64,000 nt of DNA from Crocodylus rhombifer (lineage: Eukaryota; Chordata; Crocodylia; Crocodylidae): NCBI GenBank assembly GCA_038503035.1, contig JAVSML010024608.1:1-64000 (forward strand), given 5' to 3'. Below the pieces are notes generated by a model. That model saw only the letters and a program-made list of their open reading frames with translations. It ran no database searches and was not told where the DNA came from. Positions 1 to 11,312 of this stretch are shown one piece after another (the stretch's first letter is position 1; each line of letters starts with the position of its first letter). Both the position numbers and the translations under genes were made by a program.

Positions 1-617
1 CAAAAACTCCATCTTGACTGGTGATTTTGATTACCATTATTCCCACTTTGTTGCACCAGTTTACAAGCATTTTCCAAATGCAAGAGAGATCACAGATAAC
101 TTGTCAACAACATCATAATAGGACTTCCTCTGCCTGAACTGTTCTTCACACTCATGCATTAGCAAGGTCAAAGACAAACCTTGCTGAGTTCTGTCCTGTA
201 ACTGTATGTGCTAAATTACTATGAATCAAAAAAGAAGGGACATGGATGTTGTTTCCTAGTTCTGGGTACTACAGCTTTCCCAGCCAGTTTGGAGCTATAG
301 ATGTGAAGACTTCTCTTGATATAACAATTTTCTGCAAGACTTGATGAGCATGGGTGTGCACATGTTAAGAGCATTAGTTTGAATGCCCCCAAAAGTCAAG
401 CTCTTCATTATTTTTTTTCTCCTGCATCGTCTTATCTATTTTTGGACTCCATCCTGCCCCGAAGAAAAAGGGCAGCCTTAATTTGAAACCTCATAAATAC
501 TGATTGCACTTAATACTTCAGGGTTCATGACTTTTTGCTTCTGTGAGCAGAAGCAAGACCAACTGCCGCAGCAGTATGAAATCAAGTATGTCTCTGTTGA
601 AACCAGCAAAAAAAGTA
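1..617. other. Intronic sequence, nothing recognised
   Basis: AT-rich single-copy-looking sequence. No supported gene or repeat boundary. Confidence 0.5.
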
Positions 618-1535
618 CTGTGTTTACCTGAATTTAAGACAACCCCCAATAAACTGATTCTATGCATGGAAAACGTATACATTTGTTATAATTTTCTATG
701 TATAGAATTTATTATTGGAGGGTCATCTTTAATTTGTCCCCCCCACTGCTGCAGGGGGGCAAGCAGTGGGGGTGCAGGTGCTATGAGGAAGTCATGGAGC
801 TTGCCTCCTTACCATCTTAGGCCCCCCTTTCCCTTTCTACCACTTCCCCCATCCTGTGCTTCCCCCTTCCCCTATGTTTGTGTCCCCACTTCCCCACCTT
901 AGCTTTGCTCCATGCCAGCAGGTTCTGTCCCTGTTCTAATCTGGGGCATGGCCCCAGCCCAGCCCCTGTAGCAGCTGTGTGGACTGGACTCTGTGCTGTT
1001 GCTACATGCCCAGCTGGGGCTGGGCTCAGTGCACCAAGCTACAAAATGCACAGAGCCTGCTGGCCAGAGCAGATGTAAGGGTGTGGGAAAGAGGAGCAGG
1101 TGGGGGAGCAGCGGGTGTATGGGCAGGGGCATATCATAGAAGCATAGAAATAGGGTTGGAAGGGACCTTGTAGATCTTCAAGTCTGACCCCCGCGCGCGC
1201 GCCGCCCCCCCCCTCCCCCCCCCCGCCTGGGCGGGAGAAAAGACTGGACTCAAATGAGTCCAGCCAGGTAGTCATCAAGCCTCTTTTCAAAGATCCCCAG
1301 GTGGGGAGGAAGAGACTGCAGGGGAGAGATGACAGGGTACAGGGGTAGTGTGGCAGGGAAGGGCAAGTTGTGGCTGAGGCTGCAGCTGTGGCCTTGACCC
1401 CAGGTAGGTGCTGGAGCCTAGGCTGTAGCAGCTGCTTGTCCTCTCTTACCCCCTATTCCAACTCTGCCAATGCCCTCATATGCAATTAAATGTTGGAGGG
1501 GGGGACACACTCATCTTGCAATAGAGTAAATACAG
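618..1535. mobile_element. Non-autonomous DNA transposon, TIR family with CTGTATTTAC-type ends (copy 1)
   Basis: The ends are inverted: CTGTGTTTACC at the left and GAGTAAATACAG at the right. Both sides are flanked by TA, which would fit a Tc1/mariner-type duplication. A conserved subterminal block reads ATTATTGGAGGGTCAT near 710-727, and the interior is GC- and C-rich. Related copies lie at 21780-22470 and about 61137-61355. I cannot name the superfamily with confidence, because the TA flank is not clean in the other two copies. The ORFs inside are chance frames in GC-rich DNA. Confidence 0.6.
1133..1302 (-). mobile_element. CR1 LINE 3' end, nested inside the TIR element
   Basis: Reading left to right this is the reverse complement of a CR1 tail: ATCATAGAAGCATAGAAATA, then GGTTGGAAGGGACCT, then the GCCAGGTAGTCATCAAGCC block. 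A run of CG dinucleotides and C-tracts at 1191-1225 interrupts it. It sits inside the 618-1535 element, so the CR1 arrived later. Confidence 0.75.
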
Positions 1536-2757
1536 TAACTTTATATATGACTAAGTACTTTCAGCCCAGATTTTCATAAACTGCCTCCCACTGAACTTCT
1601 AGTTTGGGTCTATAGGCTGGTGGCCATCTGCAAGCTGGGAGAGTGAAAACCAGCTCCAAGCAACTGCACATTTCCCATTCTTTGGAGGATTTTTCTCTAC
1701 TAAGACAGGTTATTTTGAAGCTTCATTTGTAAGCATCACTATCACTAATGCCTTGCTTCAGGTACTTTAGAGTTTTTAGCAGCCGTGTTTCCAGGACTTC
1801 CCAGCCCTTTTTAAGCTGGTGCTTTTCCCTAGTTGATTCTTCCTCTCTGCTAGTGTCTCCCTTTTTCTCGGGCATTTTCCCCTGCTCCTGGTTCTATTCT
1901 ATATGCATTTCTGCCTTGGGGACAGAAAACTTTATTTACAGTTTGCTGTAGGACATATGATCAGTAGCAGACATGACCAATAATTACAGTATCCAATGTT
2001 AAATGTCCCAAAGACTTAACGAGAACCCTGAGATATGTGCATTTTATTTCAAGACCCAGTGCAGGTTCTCTTGTGCAGATGTGCTGTCATACAGCTTTTA
2101 AGTACATGATTGCATACCCCTTGTCATGTGAAAGCTCACATTGAAAAATGAAGTGTGATGGGTTGCTCCCCACTCCATGTGACAATTCCTTAACCTCACC
2201 CATAGGTTGGCATTCTAAGTGACAAGACGCTACTCAACACATGAGGCTTCATGTCTGGGAGGGGAGAGGGAGATGAAGAAGGGGAAGGCTGAAATTCAGA
2301 GAAATGTGGGCACGTAAGTGCCTTCAACTCACTGAAGATTGGAGTCTTTGTTATTTGTAAAACATTCACAGGGTCTTTTTGAAGTTATCCGAAATTATTT
2401 AGGGGGTGTTATAGAACAGTGGTCTGTCCTGCAAATCCTTCTAAAAAAAAAAATAAATCCTGGAAATTTTTTCTTTTTTATTTCTTTGCATCTATACCTC
2501 TCTATAGGGCAGCAGTTAGGAGAGTTTTTTGTTATATGTTTAGTTTTAAATTAATTAATCAGTAATGACTTGCCCAGGTGAGGTGGCTCAGTTGCTGTAT
2601 GCACCCTCAGCCTTGGTGAGGTAATTAATTAATTAGTAAGTAAATAGATGATCCTTATAGGCCTCAAAACTCCAACAAGATCCACAAGCAAGAGGAATCC
2701 ACTACAAGTTCCCAATTAGTAAATCTGGGAAGTTCAGGTCCAGGGGCTGAAAGCAAA
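1536..2757. other. Intronic sequence, no gene seen
   Basis: No coding or RNA gene signal. Short A- and T-runs near 2443-2480 only. Confidence 0.5.
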
Positions 2758-3069
2758 GGGCATTTTTACGTGTTTTGCTGATGTGGTGCTGGGCCCTTCT
2801 AATTAGTGAGCTGTACTAATTAAAAGCCCCCATGCCTTCCTGCACTGAGAAAATGGTGGCAGGCTGCTTTGAACTAAAGCACATTGAACGTGTTTTATTT
2901 CAAAGTGCCCCGCTGCAATTTTCTTAGTGTGGAGACGAGCTGCGTCACTGACACGCGAGGCTGCCAGAGCACATCAATTTACGTGCTCCAACAGACTCAA
3001 TTAATCTAGTTTGCACCAATGCCCTGGATTTCCAGTGTCAGGGCAGCTCCCCGCATGTGTGTAAGTGCC
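2758..3069. mobile_element. Palindromic MITE, copy A
   Basis: The element starts GGGCATTTTTACGTG and ends GCATGTGTGTAAGTGCC, which are inverted matches. The centre is a long hairpin built from AAAATGGTGGCAGGCTGC and its complement ending CCCCGCTGCAATTTTC. The same layout occurs at 15548, 18451 and 51674. There is no ORF. I see no convincing target-site duplication. Confidence 0.75.
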
Positions 3070-3777
3070 TAGGAAAATGGTTGAGTGTCACAGTGAGTCT
3101 TTATAGGGGTTAAGGCAGGGTCTCAAACACGACAATTTCTCATAGTTCTTATAATCCTATACAGGTTCAATGACATTTGTACCTAAAGTTAGGAGGGCTT
3201 TTGATGATAAAGCTATTTTCTTTATTCTCTTATTTTCTAGATCGCTTTTAACCTGTTTGAGATATGCTTGCAGGTTTTCATACTAGAAGACAATTCTCAG
3301 GGTCACTTAATTTACTACCTAACAGCCTTGTTTAAAGGATTAGGGTGTTTGCACTTTGAACAATATATCTCTTTTCTGTGTCAGCTTCTTCAAATCATTC
3401 TTTAAGGTTGAATTTCCAAACATTAGACAAGCTTCTGCTTTTCAGTTTTTTGTGTGCATCTGTTAAGTAATATTCAGCTACTCCTGTCAAATAATTTAGG
3501 TTTTCCTATGCTTTGTAATTCCATTCTTCACATACCCATCCCACTTGATAAACATTTTTCAGTACAGGGCTTTGTGTAGCCATCAGTGTAGGTACATGTT
3601 TATTAGAATGTCCTTTTCCCATATTTTATACCATCACCTTCCTAAATCTGTCTCCTTTCCTTATTTGATCAGTCAGAAATTGCTGCCTTCTTTGAGGAAG
3701 GGTAGTAGCAGCTGCTTTGTTACTGACTAGGTTTTTAAAAATGGCATTTTATAGGAGTACCTGCTAAGAGTCTCTTT
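3070..3777. other. Intronic sequence, nothing recognised
   Basis: AT-rich. No supported element. Confidence 0.45.
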
Positions 3778-5048
3778 GGCCAGGTGCAGATATTACACTT
3801 TTTCTGGTTTAGATGGTTAGAAACTGGTCTATACCTGTAACAGAACAGAAATTCAGGGCATGTAGACTGCTTTAAAAATGGTAGATCCCAGTCTAAGATG
3901 GACCTGGATTGATCTAGCATCAGACTTACTTGATCTAGGTTAGATTGGTCTGTCAGACTTCAGTACCAGATCCCCTCCCAACTCAAGTTAGGTCACAGTG
4001 CCCCAGCAGACAAGGTGCCTTTGTGGCTTCCCTGCTAATCTCCCTTTGCACAGGGTGGCTCACTAGCTTTGACCATGCTCTGCTGCTCTGAGGGTTGCAG
4101 GTGCAGGTGGGTGCCATGCAGGTGCATGGGAGGGTGGAGATCATCTGTAGCTCAGGAATTTTCTATATACAGTGCCCGTAGGCGGGGAGGTGTGTGCTCA
4201 TTTGGAGGAAGGATAAAGCCTCTGGGAGCTCCAGAGAATGGCAGGCACCTGGTGCGTTTCTTGGAATTGTGCTGGGCCATTTGCTGCAGCCCTGAGAGTT
4301 GGGAGATCACAGCTATCATGGTCTCTCCTAGGCTCAAGGCTGTGTGAAACCCCTGGGGCTGGGAGACTGCAGTAGCTGCAGTCTTCCAGTCCTGAGGGTT
4401 TTGCGCAGCCCCAAGACTGGGTGATCACAGCAGCTGCATCTCCTAGCCAAGGGGACTCTCAACCCCAGCAGCTGCCAACTCTTTTTCCCTGCATCACCCT
4501 ACAGCTGCCAGGGCCCAGAGTCCCACAGCTGTGGATGCTGGGTCCCAGCAGCATGCCTCCTGGTGCTGGGACCCAGCTAGGTCCCAGCACCTGCAGAGCA
4601 TGGATGCGATCTCCCCGTCTCAGGGGTTTCACAGCCCTGAAGCTACAAGATTGTGGTAGCTGTGATCTCCCAGTCCTCAGAGTTCTGGTGAGCTGGGCTC
4701 CTGCTGCTGCTCCCCTGCAACACCGCTGCCAGCCAGACTGCCAGGCGTCCCATGGCAACCCACTTGGGAAGCCTGGGGCCGAGTGGGAAAAGGGTCCGTG
4801 ATGACAGCAGGGGGTTGGGAGCATGTGCCTGACAACCAATCTGGGGTGGTCCCTGCTGGCCACAGTTGGCTGCCTTCAGGACTCAGGCATGCAGGAGGGT
4901 CCCCTGCCTTCTGGCCGTGGCCAGGCATCTGCATGCCCCCCAACCAAAGAGCAAACGTGAGTCCTGTTAACTCCCGATCCAGTCTTAGAAAAACCTGTGT
5001 AGATTGGATCTATTCTGCTTCGGCCTTTTTGAATGTCTGTACTTAGCC
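3778..5048. mobile_element. Non-autonomous TIR element with GC-rich repetitive core (copy 1)
   Basis: The left end (GGCCAGGTGCAGATATTA) and the inverted right end (GGCTAAGTACAGACATTC) match each other and the ends of the 34122-34985 copy. Subterminal blocks such as TAGCATCAGACTTACTTGAT are shared between copies. The interior (about 4050-4960) is GC-rich with degenerate repeats and is not shared. No transposase frame is present; the 80-130 codon ORFs on both strands reflect base composition. Confidence 0.65.
4255..4690. repeat. Degenerate tandem repeat within the element core
   Basis: Variants of a unit around GGGAGATCACAGCTATCATG recur near 4300, 4365, 4420 and 4655, each followed by a CAGTCCTGAGGG-like piece. 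Unit length is roughly 60 bases and irregular, so this looks like a decayed minisatellite. Confidence 0.5.
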
Positions 5049-5744
5049 TACCAAGTATATATTCTGGATAATGAAATGCCCCTCTGGCCAGTTGGCAGCC
5101 AGAAATCAGTGATGTTACTAGTGGGTTTTAGTCCTATATTAGGTGACAACTTGGAGGCAATGTAGACTCCAGTACTCTATAGTAAGACTGTCACTAAAAA
5201 GGCAAGAAAGGCAGTCTTCCACGGGCTTTCTAAACCTTGCAGGTCTTCTATTTACGTTTTTTGTTGCTTTAAAACTCATATAATATTCACTTTACTTCTT
5301 CCTGAGTGACTAGAATGAATTCCCTTTGGAAAAAGGCAAGTGTCAGACTTCAATCAGCTAGAGGATTGGTTTGGGAGAAATAGGGTGTTTGGTTTCTGAA
5401 GCCTGAGTACGCTGCAGTTCTTGAACTTGAAGTCTCTGGCAGAAAAAGTTCTTTCTAAATAAACAAACCTGTGAAATGAATGGACTGCAGTGCCTCTAAA
5501 TGTTAATAAACAATAGGAAACGGAACTAAGGAAAAGTTCTTTTAATTGCATATAGTGTGCACAAAAAAGGTTCAAGGCAGTAGGGTCTTTTGGATCCTGC
5601 AAAGGACTGTACTGCACACAAGAGTTGGTTAGCCACGTTAAGCTGAAGGTAGGGTAGGGTGGCGTCTTATTAGAAGAGACTAACTAGTTCTGAGATCCTA
5701 CTTTGAAGTAGGTTGGTGATGGTGAACATTCATGACTCTGAGCC
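5049..5744. other. Intronic sequence, nothing recognised
   Basis: No supported gene or repeat. Confidence 0.45.
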
Positions 5745-5752
5745 AGTTAGTT

Positions 5753-6231
5753 CAGGGTTGGGCAAAATACGGCCCGTGGGCCAGATCTGGCCTGCTAGTT
5801 GACTGTATCCATCCTGTGGTTGCCCCCACAGTGCTCCACACAGGGCTAAGCCCTGCCTGCTCCCTCCTAGGCCAGCCCATGCTGCGCTGCCGCCAGGACT
5901 CGCTGTGTACCCACCGCCAACCCCAGCCAGTGCACACGGTTTTCCAGCGGGGCTGTTGCTGCAGCTGCCTGGGTACTAGTGGGAAGCATGGTGTGAGCTG
6001 CCCCGGGTGGGAGTGGACAGCATTCCTGCGGAGCACTGTGGGGGCAGTTGTGGGCCAGGTGAGGGTGGGCATACACCTGCAGTGTAGTGCCCAGGCAAAC
6101 TCTGCTGCATACACGCATGGCCAGCTCCCAGGTTCTAGCTCATGGGCAGCCCTCCACCCCCCCATACACACCCCACAGAATATATAAAACTCGTTAAGTG
6201 ACCCACCAAATGAAACAGTTGCCCACCTCTG
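5753..6231. mobile_element. hAT-like non-autonomous element with exact 8-bp target duplication
   Basis: The left end is CAGGGTTGGGCAAAATACGG and the right end, inverted, is CAGAGGTGGGCAA. Both sides are bounded by AGTTAGTT (5745-5752 and 6232-6239). An 8-bp duplication with CAGRGGTGGGCAA-type ends fits the hAT superfamily. The 479-base element has a GC-rich interior with no transposase. The frames of up to 151 codons inside are not genes. Confidence 0.88.
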
Positions 6232-6266
6232 AGTTAGTTGCTAAGGTGCCACCCTGTCCTGCTTTC

Positions 6267-6375
6267 ACTATATTGTAAGCTTTTTAGGTCGGGGACTGCT
6301 GTTCTCTGTGTACTTGAACAGCCCTTAACAAACCGCGACTCAGCTCAAGCAGTGGCCACAAGCTACAGTATAATA
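6267..6375 (+). repeat. Ancient CORE-SINE/L2-type tail fragment
   Basis: ATTGTAAGCTTTTTAGGTCG followed by GGGACTGCTGTTCTCTGTGT resembles the tail common to old L2/MIR-like amniote repeats. This is recognised by pattern only. Confidence 0.4.
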
Positions 6376-6599
6376 ATTAACAATTCATACTTTATTACCA
6401 TTAAATCTCACTAGTCTTAAATATACCTGTTTAAAGAGTTTGTATCCGCTCAGGCCCTGTATATTCAGTGGTAATTGTACCGAACTTCTGATAATAGGGT
6501 TGCCGTGGTATTATAGCTATGACACATCCATCTCCACCCTTGTGTACCGCTTCCTCCCCCCACGCCTGCCTAAGTGTAAGAAGCAAGGGGATTTTTAGT

Positions 6600-6800
6600 G
6601 ATTTTTTTTTTGTTTGTTTTTTTATTGGATCAACTGTATATCTGGGGGAGAGGTTAGACTAGCTTCTCTACAAAAAGTGCCCTTCAGACCTAAGGAAATG
6701 CACCTTGTGTCTGAAAGCTTGTGCAGCATCTTTACCAACCATACGTTTGGTCTAAAAAAAGATATTGCCAAAAACACCACCACCTTTTCCCCAGAAGTCT
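6600..6800 (-). mobile_element. Penelope-like fragment with decayed hammerhead-like core (copy 1)
   Basis: TTTTTATTGGATCAACTGTA followed by a GAGAGGTTAGACTAGCTT block and AAAAAGTGCCCTTCAG gives, on the minus strand, CTGAAGGGCACTTTTTG. That resembles the CUGANGA/stem/GAAA layout with lesions. It shares its parts with 7125-7400 and 42225-42330. Assignment to Penelope-like elements is inference from that motif. Confidence 0.4.
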
Positions 6801-7124
6801 GAGGCAGGTTGCAAATTCAATAGCAGCTTCAGCTAAAGTTGTTGATTTTATAAAAATAATTATTTATTGAAATGAGTAACTTATTCAGCAGGGCAGGTTT
6901 TATGTACAACTATTCTCATGTTTTCAGATGTGTTTTTTTTGTGTGTGTTTTGAATTTTTTTTTATTGCTATTTCTCAAAAATTGAAAGGTTTCATAAAGT
7001 AGGGTGGGCTTCTGGACCTTTCTAGCACTTGGGGGTATGGGAGCATTTGTGGGATAAGTACATTAGCTTCATGAGGCATGAAATAACATCTGAATTATCA
7101 TAAATAAATTACAGACTTTTAGGC

Positions 7125-7400
7125 AAGGTTCTTTGGGTATATGTGATATCTTTTATTAGACAAACTGAGTAGTTGGAAAAAAGTTCTTGGCAAACTTTCG
7201 GGTGCAGTCGCCCTTCATCAGGCATAGGGAGTCTCTGCTGGTCTGAGACGCCAAGGAATGAGATAAGCTAAAAGTGTGGTAGGATGTCAGTGAACATGTA
7301 AATAGGTAGAGATAAGCAAGACAGAAGGTAAAGCAGGGAAGGGAGGGGGGAAGAAAGCAGGAAACAAAAAAAGGCCAAAGGGAAAATGTAGGCTTTGTGT
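7125..7400 (-). mobile_element. Penelope-like fragment with hammerhead-like core (copy 2)
   Basis: On the minus strand this ends TCTAATAAAAGATATCACAT then CCCAAAGAACCTTGC, a common sauropsid repeat tail. Upstream of that, positions 7221 back to 7196 carry CTGATGA, a GGG...CCC stem and GAAA, the core order of a hammerhead ribozyme. There is no ORF. Left and right limits are approximate. Confidence 0.5.
7196..7221 (-). ncRNA. Hammerhead-ribozyme-like core
   Basis: The minus strand reads CTGATGA (7221-7215), A, GGG CGACTGCA CCC (stem II with loop), then GAAA (7199-7196). Both invariant core strings are intact. Stem III and the cleavage triplet are not unambiguous, so activity is doubtful. Hammerhead motifs are known in Penelope-like elements. 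Confidence 0.4.
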
Positions 7401-8129
7401 TTGTTATAGACTTTTAACCATTTTATTGCTTCAGTACATTTTTATTTGTATATTTTCTTTGTCATTTTTTTCCAATTTGACTTTCAAAGTCAGCAGAATG
7501 TTTTGTCATGTCACCTGTTACAGGCACATTATTACTGTCAAAGATTTTTTTAAAAATTTATTTTCTTTTTTCAATATGGAACCGCCTATAGGAGTATAGA
7601 TCACATCTAGTTTTATAATACCTGCACATTTAATTTAGTTTGATACGTGCTAATTAATTCTGAAGAGCAGTTAAGAATGCACTGTGTGTAATGGTCCGTG
7701 GTGGGGTTTTTGATTTTGCTGAAGTACAAAGCTTTTTTCCTCCCAACTGAAATTAAGTGCTTGTTAAATATGATATAATGGCATCGCTAAGCTGTAAAGC
7801 CAGTGCTTTAAAAAGCAGGCAGAGGTGAGCAGTGGAAAGGAAAGCTTTCCCACCATCCTCTTTCAAACTTGTTCAGGGAGAATGACTGATAAATTAACAT
7901 AATAATTAGATATTCATGGCTTGTCCAGTTGTTGGCATCTTTGCTAAAATTGCTAAAAAGTATACCGGTGTGGCTATTTATTCCGTTTGTTAGGGCTGCA
8001 ATTGAAACCTGTAGCTTAACTCTCATGAGCCACAAACAAAATAGTTGCTGTTCTTTCATGGGTGACCTGAAGGTGTGTTGCAGTTAAGAGCTGTTGAGTT
8101 ATTCCTGTCACTAATGTATATCAAATATA
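7401..8129. other. Intronic sequence, nothing recognised
   Basis: AT-rich; short homopolymer runs only. Confidence 0.45.
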
Positions 8130-8350
8130 TGAGGGTCAGTCAGAAAGTGATGTTTCCTATTGTTTTCTTAGCCGAATATTATTGAAAAAATCTTAAAATT
8201 GCAAAGAAAATTGGTGTCACTGCTGAGCACACATCTGTTTTTCCACGTAGTTCCTTCTCTGCCAATGGCCTTCTTCTGCTGGTGAACAAAAATATGTATC
8301 CCAATGCTGTAGGAACAATGAGGTAGCACAGTCCACCCCAACTATGAGAG
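8130..8350 (+). mobile_element. Possible mariner-type 5' end fragment
   Basis: TGAGGGTCAGTCAGAAAGTG resembles the GAGGGT...AAAAGT inverted terminal repeat of mariner elements and follows a TA-rich site. I found no matching inverted end downstream, so this is a fragment or a chance match. Confidence 0.3.
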
Positions 8351-8659
8351 TATTTACTTACATACCAATTTATCCATCACAGAGGAACTGTCATGCAGAG
8401 GCAGCACCTTGGACATATTTCTGTCCATTTGCATGAAATGTTGAATTTTTTTCAGAGGGTTGATGACCTCAGAGTTTACTGTGCCCCCCCCCCCGGTTAG
8501 AAGTCTACAAGAAGACCACCCTTCATATCCATAGCTTGCTTAGGAGTTAAAAATGAGGAATTATTCTTTTCTGGCTAGTCATCACATAATTTACATAAAG
8601 TTATATAGAAAAATGTTCATCTGGTCTAAGTGGAACAGAACGTTTGCAGCCTAAAAGTA

Positions 8660-8898
8660 CAGTAAAACCTATGTTAACTGGCATTTTTAGTAACTGGCAT
8701 TTCTATTAACTGGCGCGTACAGGGCCGCTGCCACCCACCACCCTGCGCAGCCACCACTCTCTATCTGGCTACTGCCACCTGCCCCCTCTCCTCCCACCAC
8801 TCCATGTCTGGCTGAAAACCCCTGCTTCAGGTAATGGGTTTTTATATAATCAGCATGACCGTGTTCCCCACTCATGCCGGTTAACACAGCTTTTACTG
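8660..8898. mobile_element. pogo/Tigger-like MITE with TA target sites
   Basis: The left end CAGTAAAACCTATGTTAACT and the inverted right end CAGTAAAAGCTGTGTTAACC match closely. TA lies immediately outside both ends (8658-8659 and 8899-8900). The 239-base element has a C-rich centre and no transposase. The ends resemble pogo/Tigger elements of the Tc1/mariner superfamily. Confidence 0.82.
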
Positions 8899-8967
8899 TA
8901 CTTGTGATTTAAAAAAAAAAAGCATAAATACCCATCAGACAGCTTTTTGTGGATGTTACCTTTTACT

Positions 8968-9303
8968 GAAGTGTTGCTGAACCTTTTTGCTCTGGGGGCT
9001 GGATGGGCGCTGCCAGGTCCACGTGTGTGCTGGATCTGGCCTCTGGGGCCCAATCCGGTACATGAGACAGGTGCAGTTGGGGTCTGATCTGCATTACAGA
9101 AGTCCAACCACAATCCAGCCGCATTGGGTGGTCCTGGCCCAGTTGTGTGGGGCTTAGATGTTTCTCATTAGGGGAGGGCTGGCAGCGTTAATGACCACCA
9201 CTCCTTCACCATCACATTTCCTGACCTGTGAGGAGCCCTGTGAGCTGAATGACATGGCTCTGGGACAAATAGGATCCAGTGGCCACAAGTTGAGCATCCC
9301 TCT
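8968..9303. mobile_element. Probable hAT-like element, diverged ends
   Basis: The left end AGTGTTGCTGAACCTTTTTG and the inverted right end AGGGATGCTCAACTTGTGG are similar. The 8-base flanks agree at only about 5 positions, so the duplication is not convincing. The interior contains the GGATCTGGCC-type GC segment frequent in hAT MITEs. Confidence 0.45.
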
Positions 9304-10230
9304 CTTGTTGGACCAGTCATGTGGTTGGGAAGGACTTGAAACCATGTAGTTGGTTCAATAAAACGTATCACCCACAAAAATCCTTGTCACTCATGTATTT
9401 CCTGGATCATCACAGCTACAGCATCACTCCAACACTAGAAATACCCATGATAAATTTTGACATGTCCTCAGTTTTGGCATGTTCATTCATGATTTTCAGG
9501 CTTTAGGTTTGACTGATTGAAAATATTATTGATAGCTGAGTTTTTTAGATCATAAGCATTTAGCTTTTCTTCCCCCCTCCCCCAGCTTTTTTTGTATTTT
9601 TAGGGGGTTTTAGGAACAACAAATTAGTAGGGCTTTTTCCCTTCCTTTGCTGACTCTTTAACAGCAATTTTGCTGAGGCAGTAGTGGTTTTCAACAAGGT
9701 TGGTATGTATAACACTCTAGGGGATTTATGGCTCTTCGGGGGGTGTGGGAAGAAGTTCGTTTTTAGTCTTGTATGTCACAGTGCATCCAAAGCATTCTAA
9801 TAGAAACTGTGATGTGGTGGTGTGTACTAGCTTATGGTGTTGTTTTAAAGTTGCAGGGATTTTTCATGACACATTTCATTTAATAAAAGAAGATTTATTC
9901 ATCCATTGTGGCACTCTTTGCTTTGATACATCTGGCACTTGAAGAATAATATCTTCTAAAAATAAAAAAGCATGGGAATGTACAATTTGTCTAGATTCAA
10001 TACCATGTAAACCAGTCCCCCCTCCCCCAGCATCTCCAGCCTTAAATGAAAGCAGGATGCATAATTTTTTCTGGTGATGAATTTGGCCATAAATGTGTAG
10101 AATGCATTGCATCAATCTTCTTTGAAGAGAAATTCTTAATTCCTTTTTCTTGAGTTTGACAACCTAAGCTAATATCTGAAAACGTTCAGGGTCATTCATA
10201 GTAGGTAGTCCGAGCTGGGCAGCCATCCTC
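9304..10230. other. Intronic sequence, nothing recognised
   Basis: No gene signal. Confidence 0.45.
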
Positions 10231-10238
10231 ATCTAGAG

Positions 10239-11059
10239 CATGGACGGGCAATTATTTGGGCTGGAGTACCACTTAGGGAGTTTGGGGGGCTGTCATGTGC
10301 CAGGTCAGGATCCGCCCCCTCCTCCCCAGCCTGCAAGAGCTCATGAAAACTCCCTAAGCGGTTCTGTCCCAGGGCCTGGCCCCGTGGTCTTCATGGACAC
10401 CAACTGGAGGGACACGTGTAGGGTACACTTGTTTGAGCAGATGGGAGGGGGCCACGGGCCAGCAGGAAGCAGGTGGCCAGGGCCAGGGTCAGGGGCCAGT
10501 GCTGTGGGGCAGTGACAGCTCAGGGCCAGGGGCCAGGGCAGAGAAGCAATCTGCTCCCCACATCCCTGTGTGGAACTGGCACCCATCGCAGGGACGTGCA
10601 GGGAGTGGATCATGGCTCTGCCCCAGGCCCTGGCCTCGCACTGGTACAGCTCCGTGGTCCCAGCCCTGCCTGCCCATCTTGCTCCCAGGCACCACTCCCT
10701 ACCAGTCTATGGCCCCATCCTATCTGCCCAGCTAAGCACACCCTCCCTGCACAGGTCGTGGGTACATCTCCATGGAGACCCTGCCCACCCACTCCGTCTG
10801 GTGCCCCAGAAGGGCTGGGGTGCCTGGGTAACAGGGCGGGGCCTGGCAGTGGTGGCTGGAAGGAGTCACTGCTGCTGAGTTTCCTGGGAAGTGGAGCCTG
10901 GCTGTTGTGCCGCCCAACCCTGCTATGTGCCTTGGGACATCGGGACAAGCCGTGCATACCGTGGCTTGGGCTGGGTGCAGCTGAGGGGCCCGCTGTAGGC
11001 TGGATAAAATCGGTTAGTGGGCCAGATCCAATGAACAGGCTGTATTTTGTTCACCCCTG
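10239..11059. mobile_element. hAT-like non-autonomous element, same family as 5753-6231
   Basis: The left end is CATGGACGGGCAATTATTTG and the inverted right end is CAGGGGTGAACAAAATAC. The 8-base flanks ATCTAGAG (10231-10238) and TTTTAGAG (11060-11067) agree at 6 of 8 positions, a decayed duplication. The interior is GC-rich (about 10300-10990), so the long overlapping frames there are compositional rather than genes. Confidence 0.75.
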
Positions 11060-11251
11060 TTTTAGAGTCTCTCCCCTCCTTTTGTAAGAATTTCAGGTAC
11101 ATGCTGGCATTCTCCATGAAAAATGCTCCCCTGTCATTTCCAAAAAGAGCTGCTTATTGGTCTACATCATGGGTCCAGTACCCCTTTCTTACTAAAATAA
11201 TGGGAACTCATTTCTGGCATGCTGTCTGTAGCACCTGTGCTGCATTTTATC

Positions 11252-11312
11252 CAAAACGGGAATTTATCCAGAACGGAATTTATCTCAAGCGGTGGTTCTT
11301 GCAATTTATCTC
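11252..11312 (+). repeat. Short imperfect repeat of AATTTATC units
   Basis: Four copies of a TTTATC(C/T) block occur in about 60 bases, with variable spacers containing AACGG. Confidence 0.5.

Noticed and set aside
4421..4863. 126- and 134-codon frames on opposite strands
   Set aside because: They fall inside the GC-rich repetitive core of a transposon remnant.
5732..6187. 151-codon frame with cysteines
   Set aside because: It crosses the left end of the hAT-like element and the opposite strand is equally open.
10240..11087. Several overlapping frames of up to 204 codons
   Set aside because: They fill the GC-rich interior of a bounded hAT-like element on both strands, as expected from composition.
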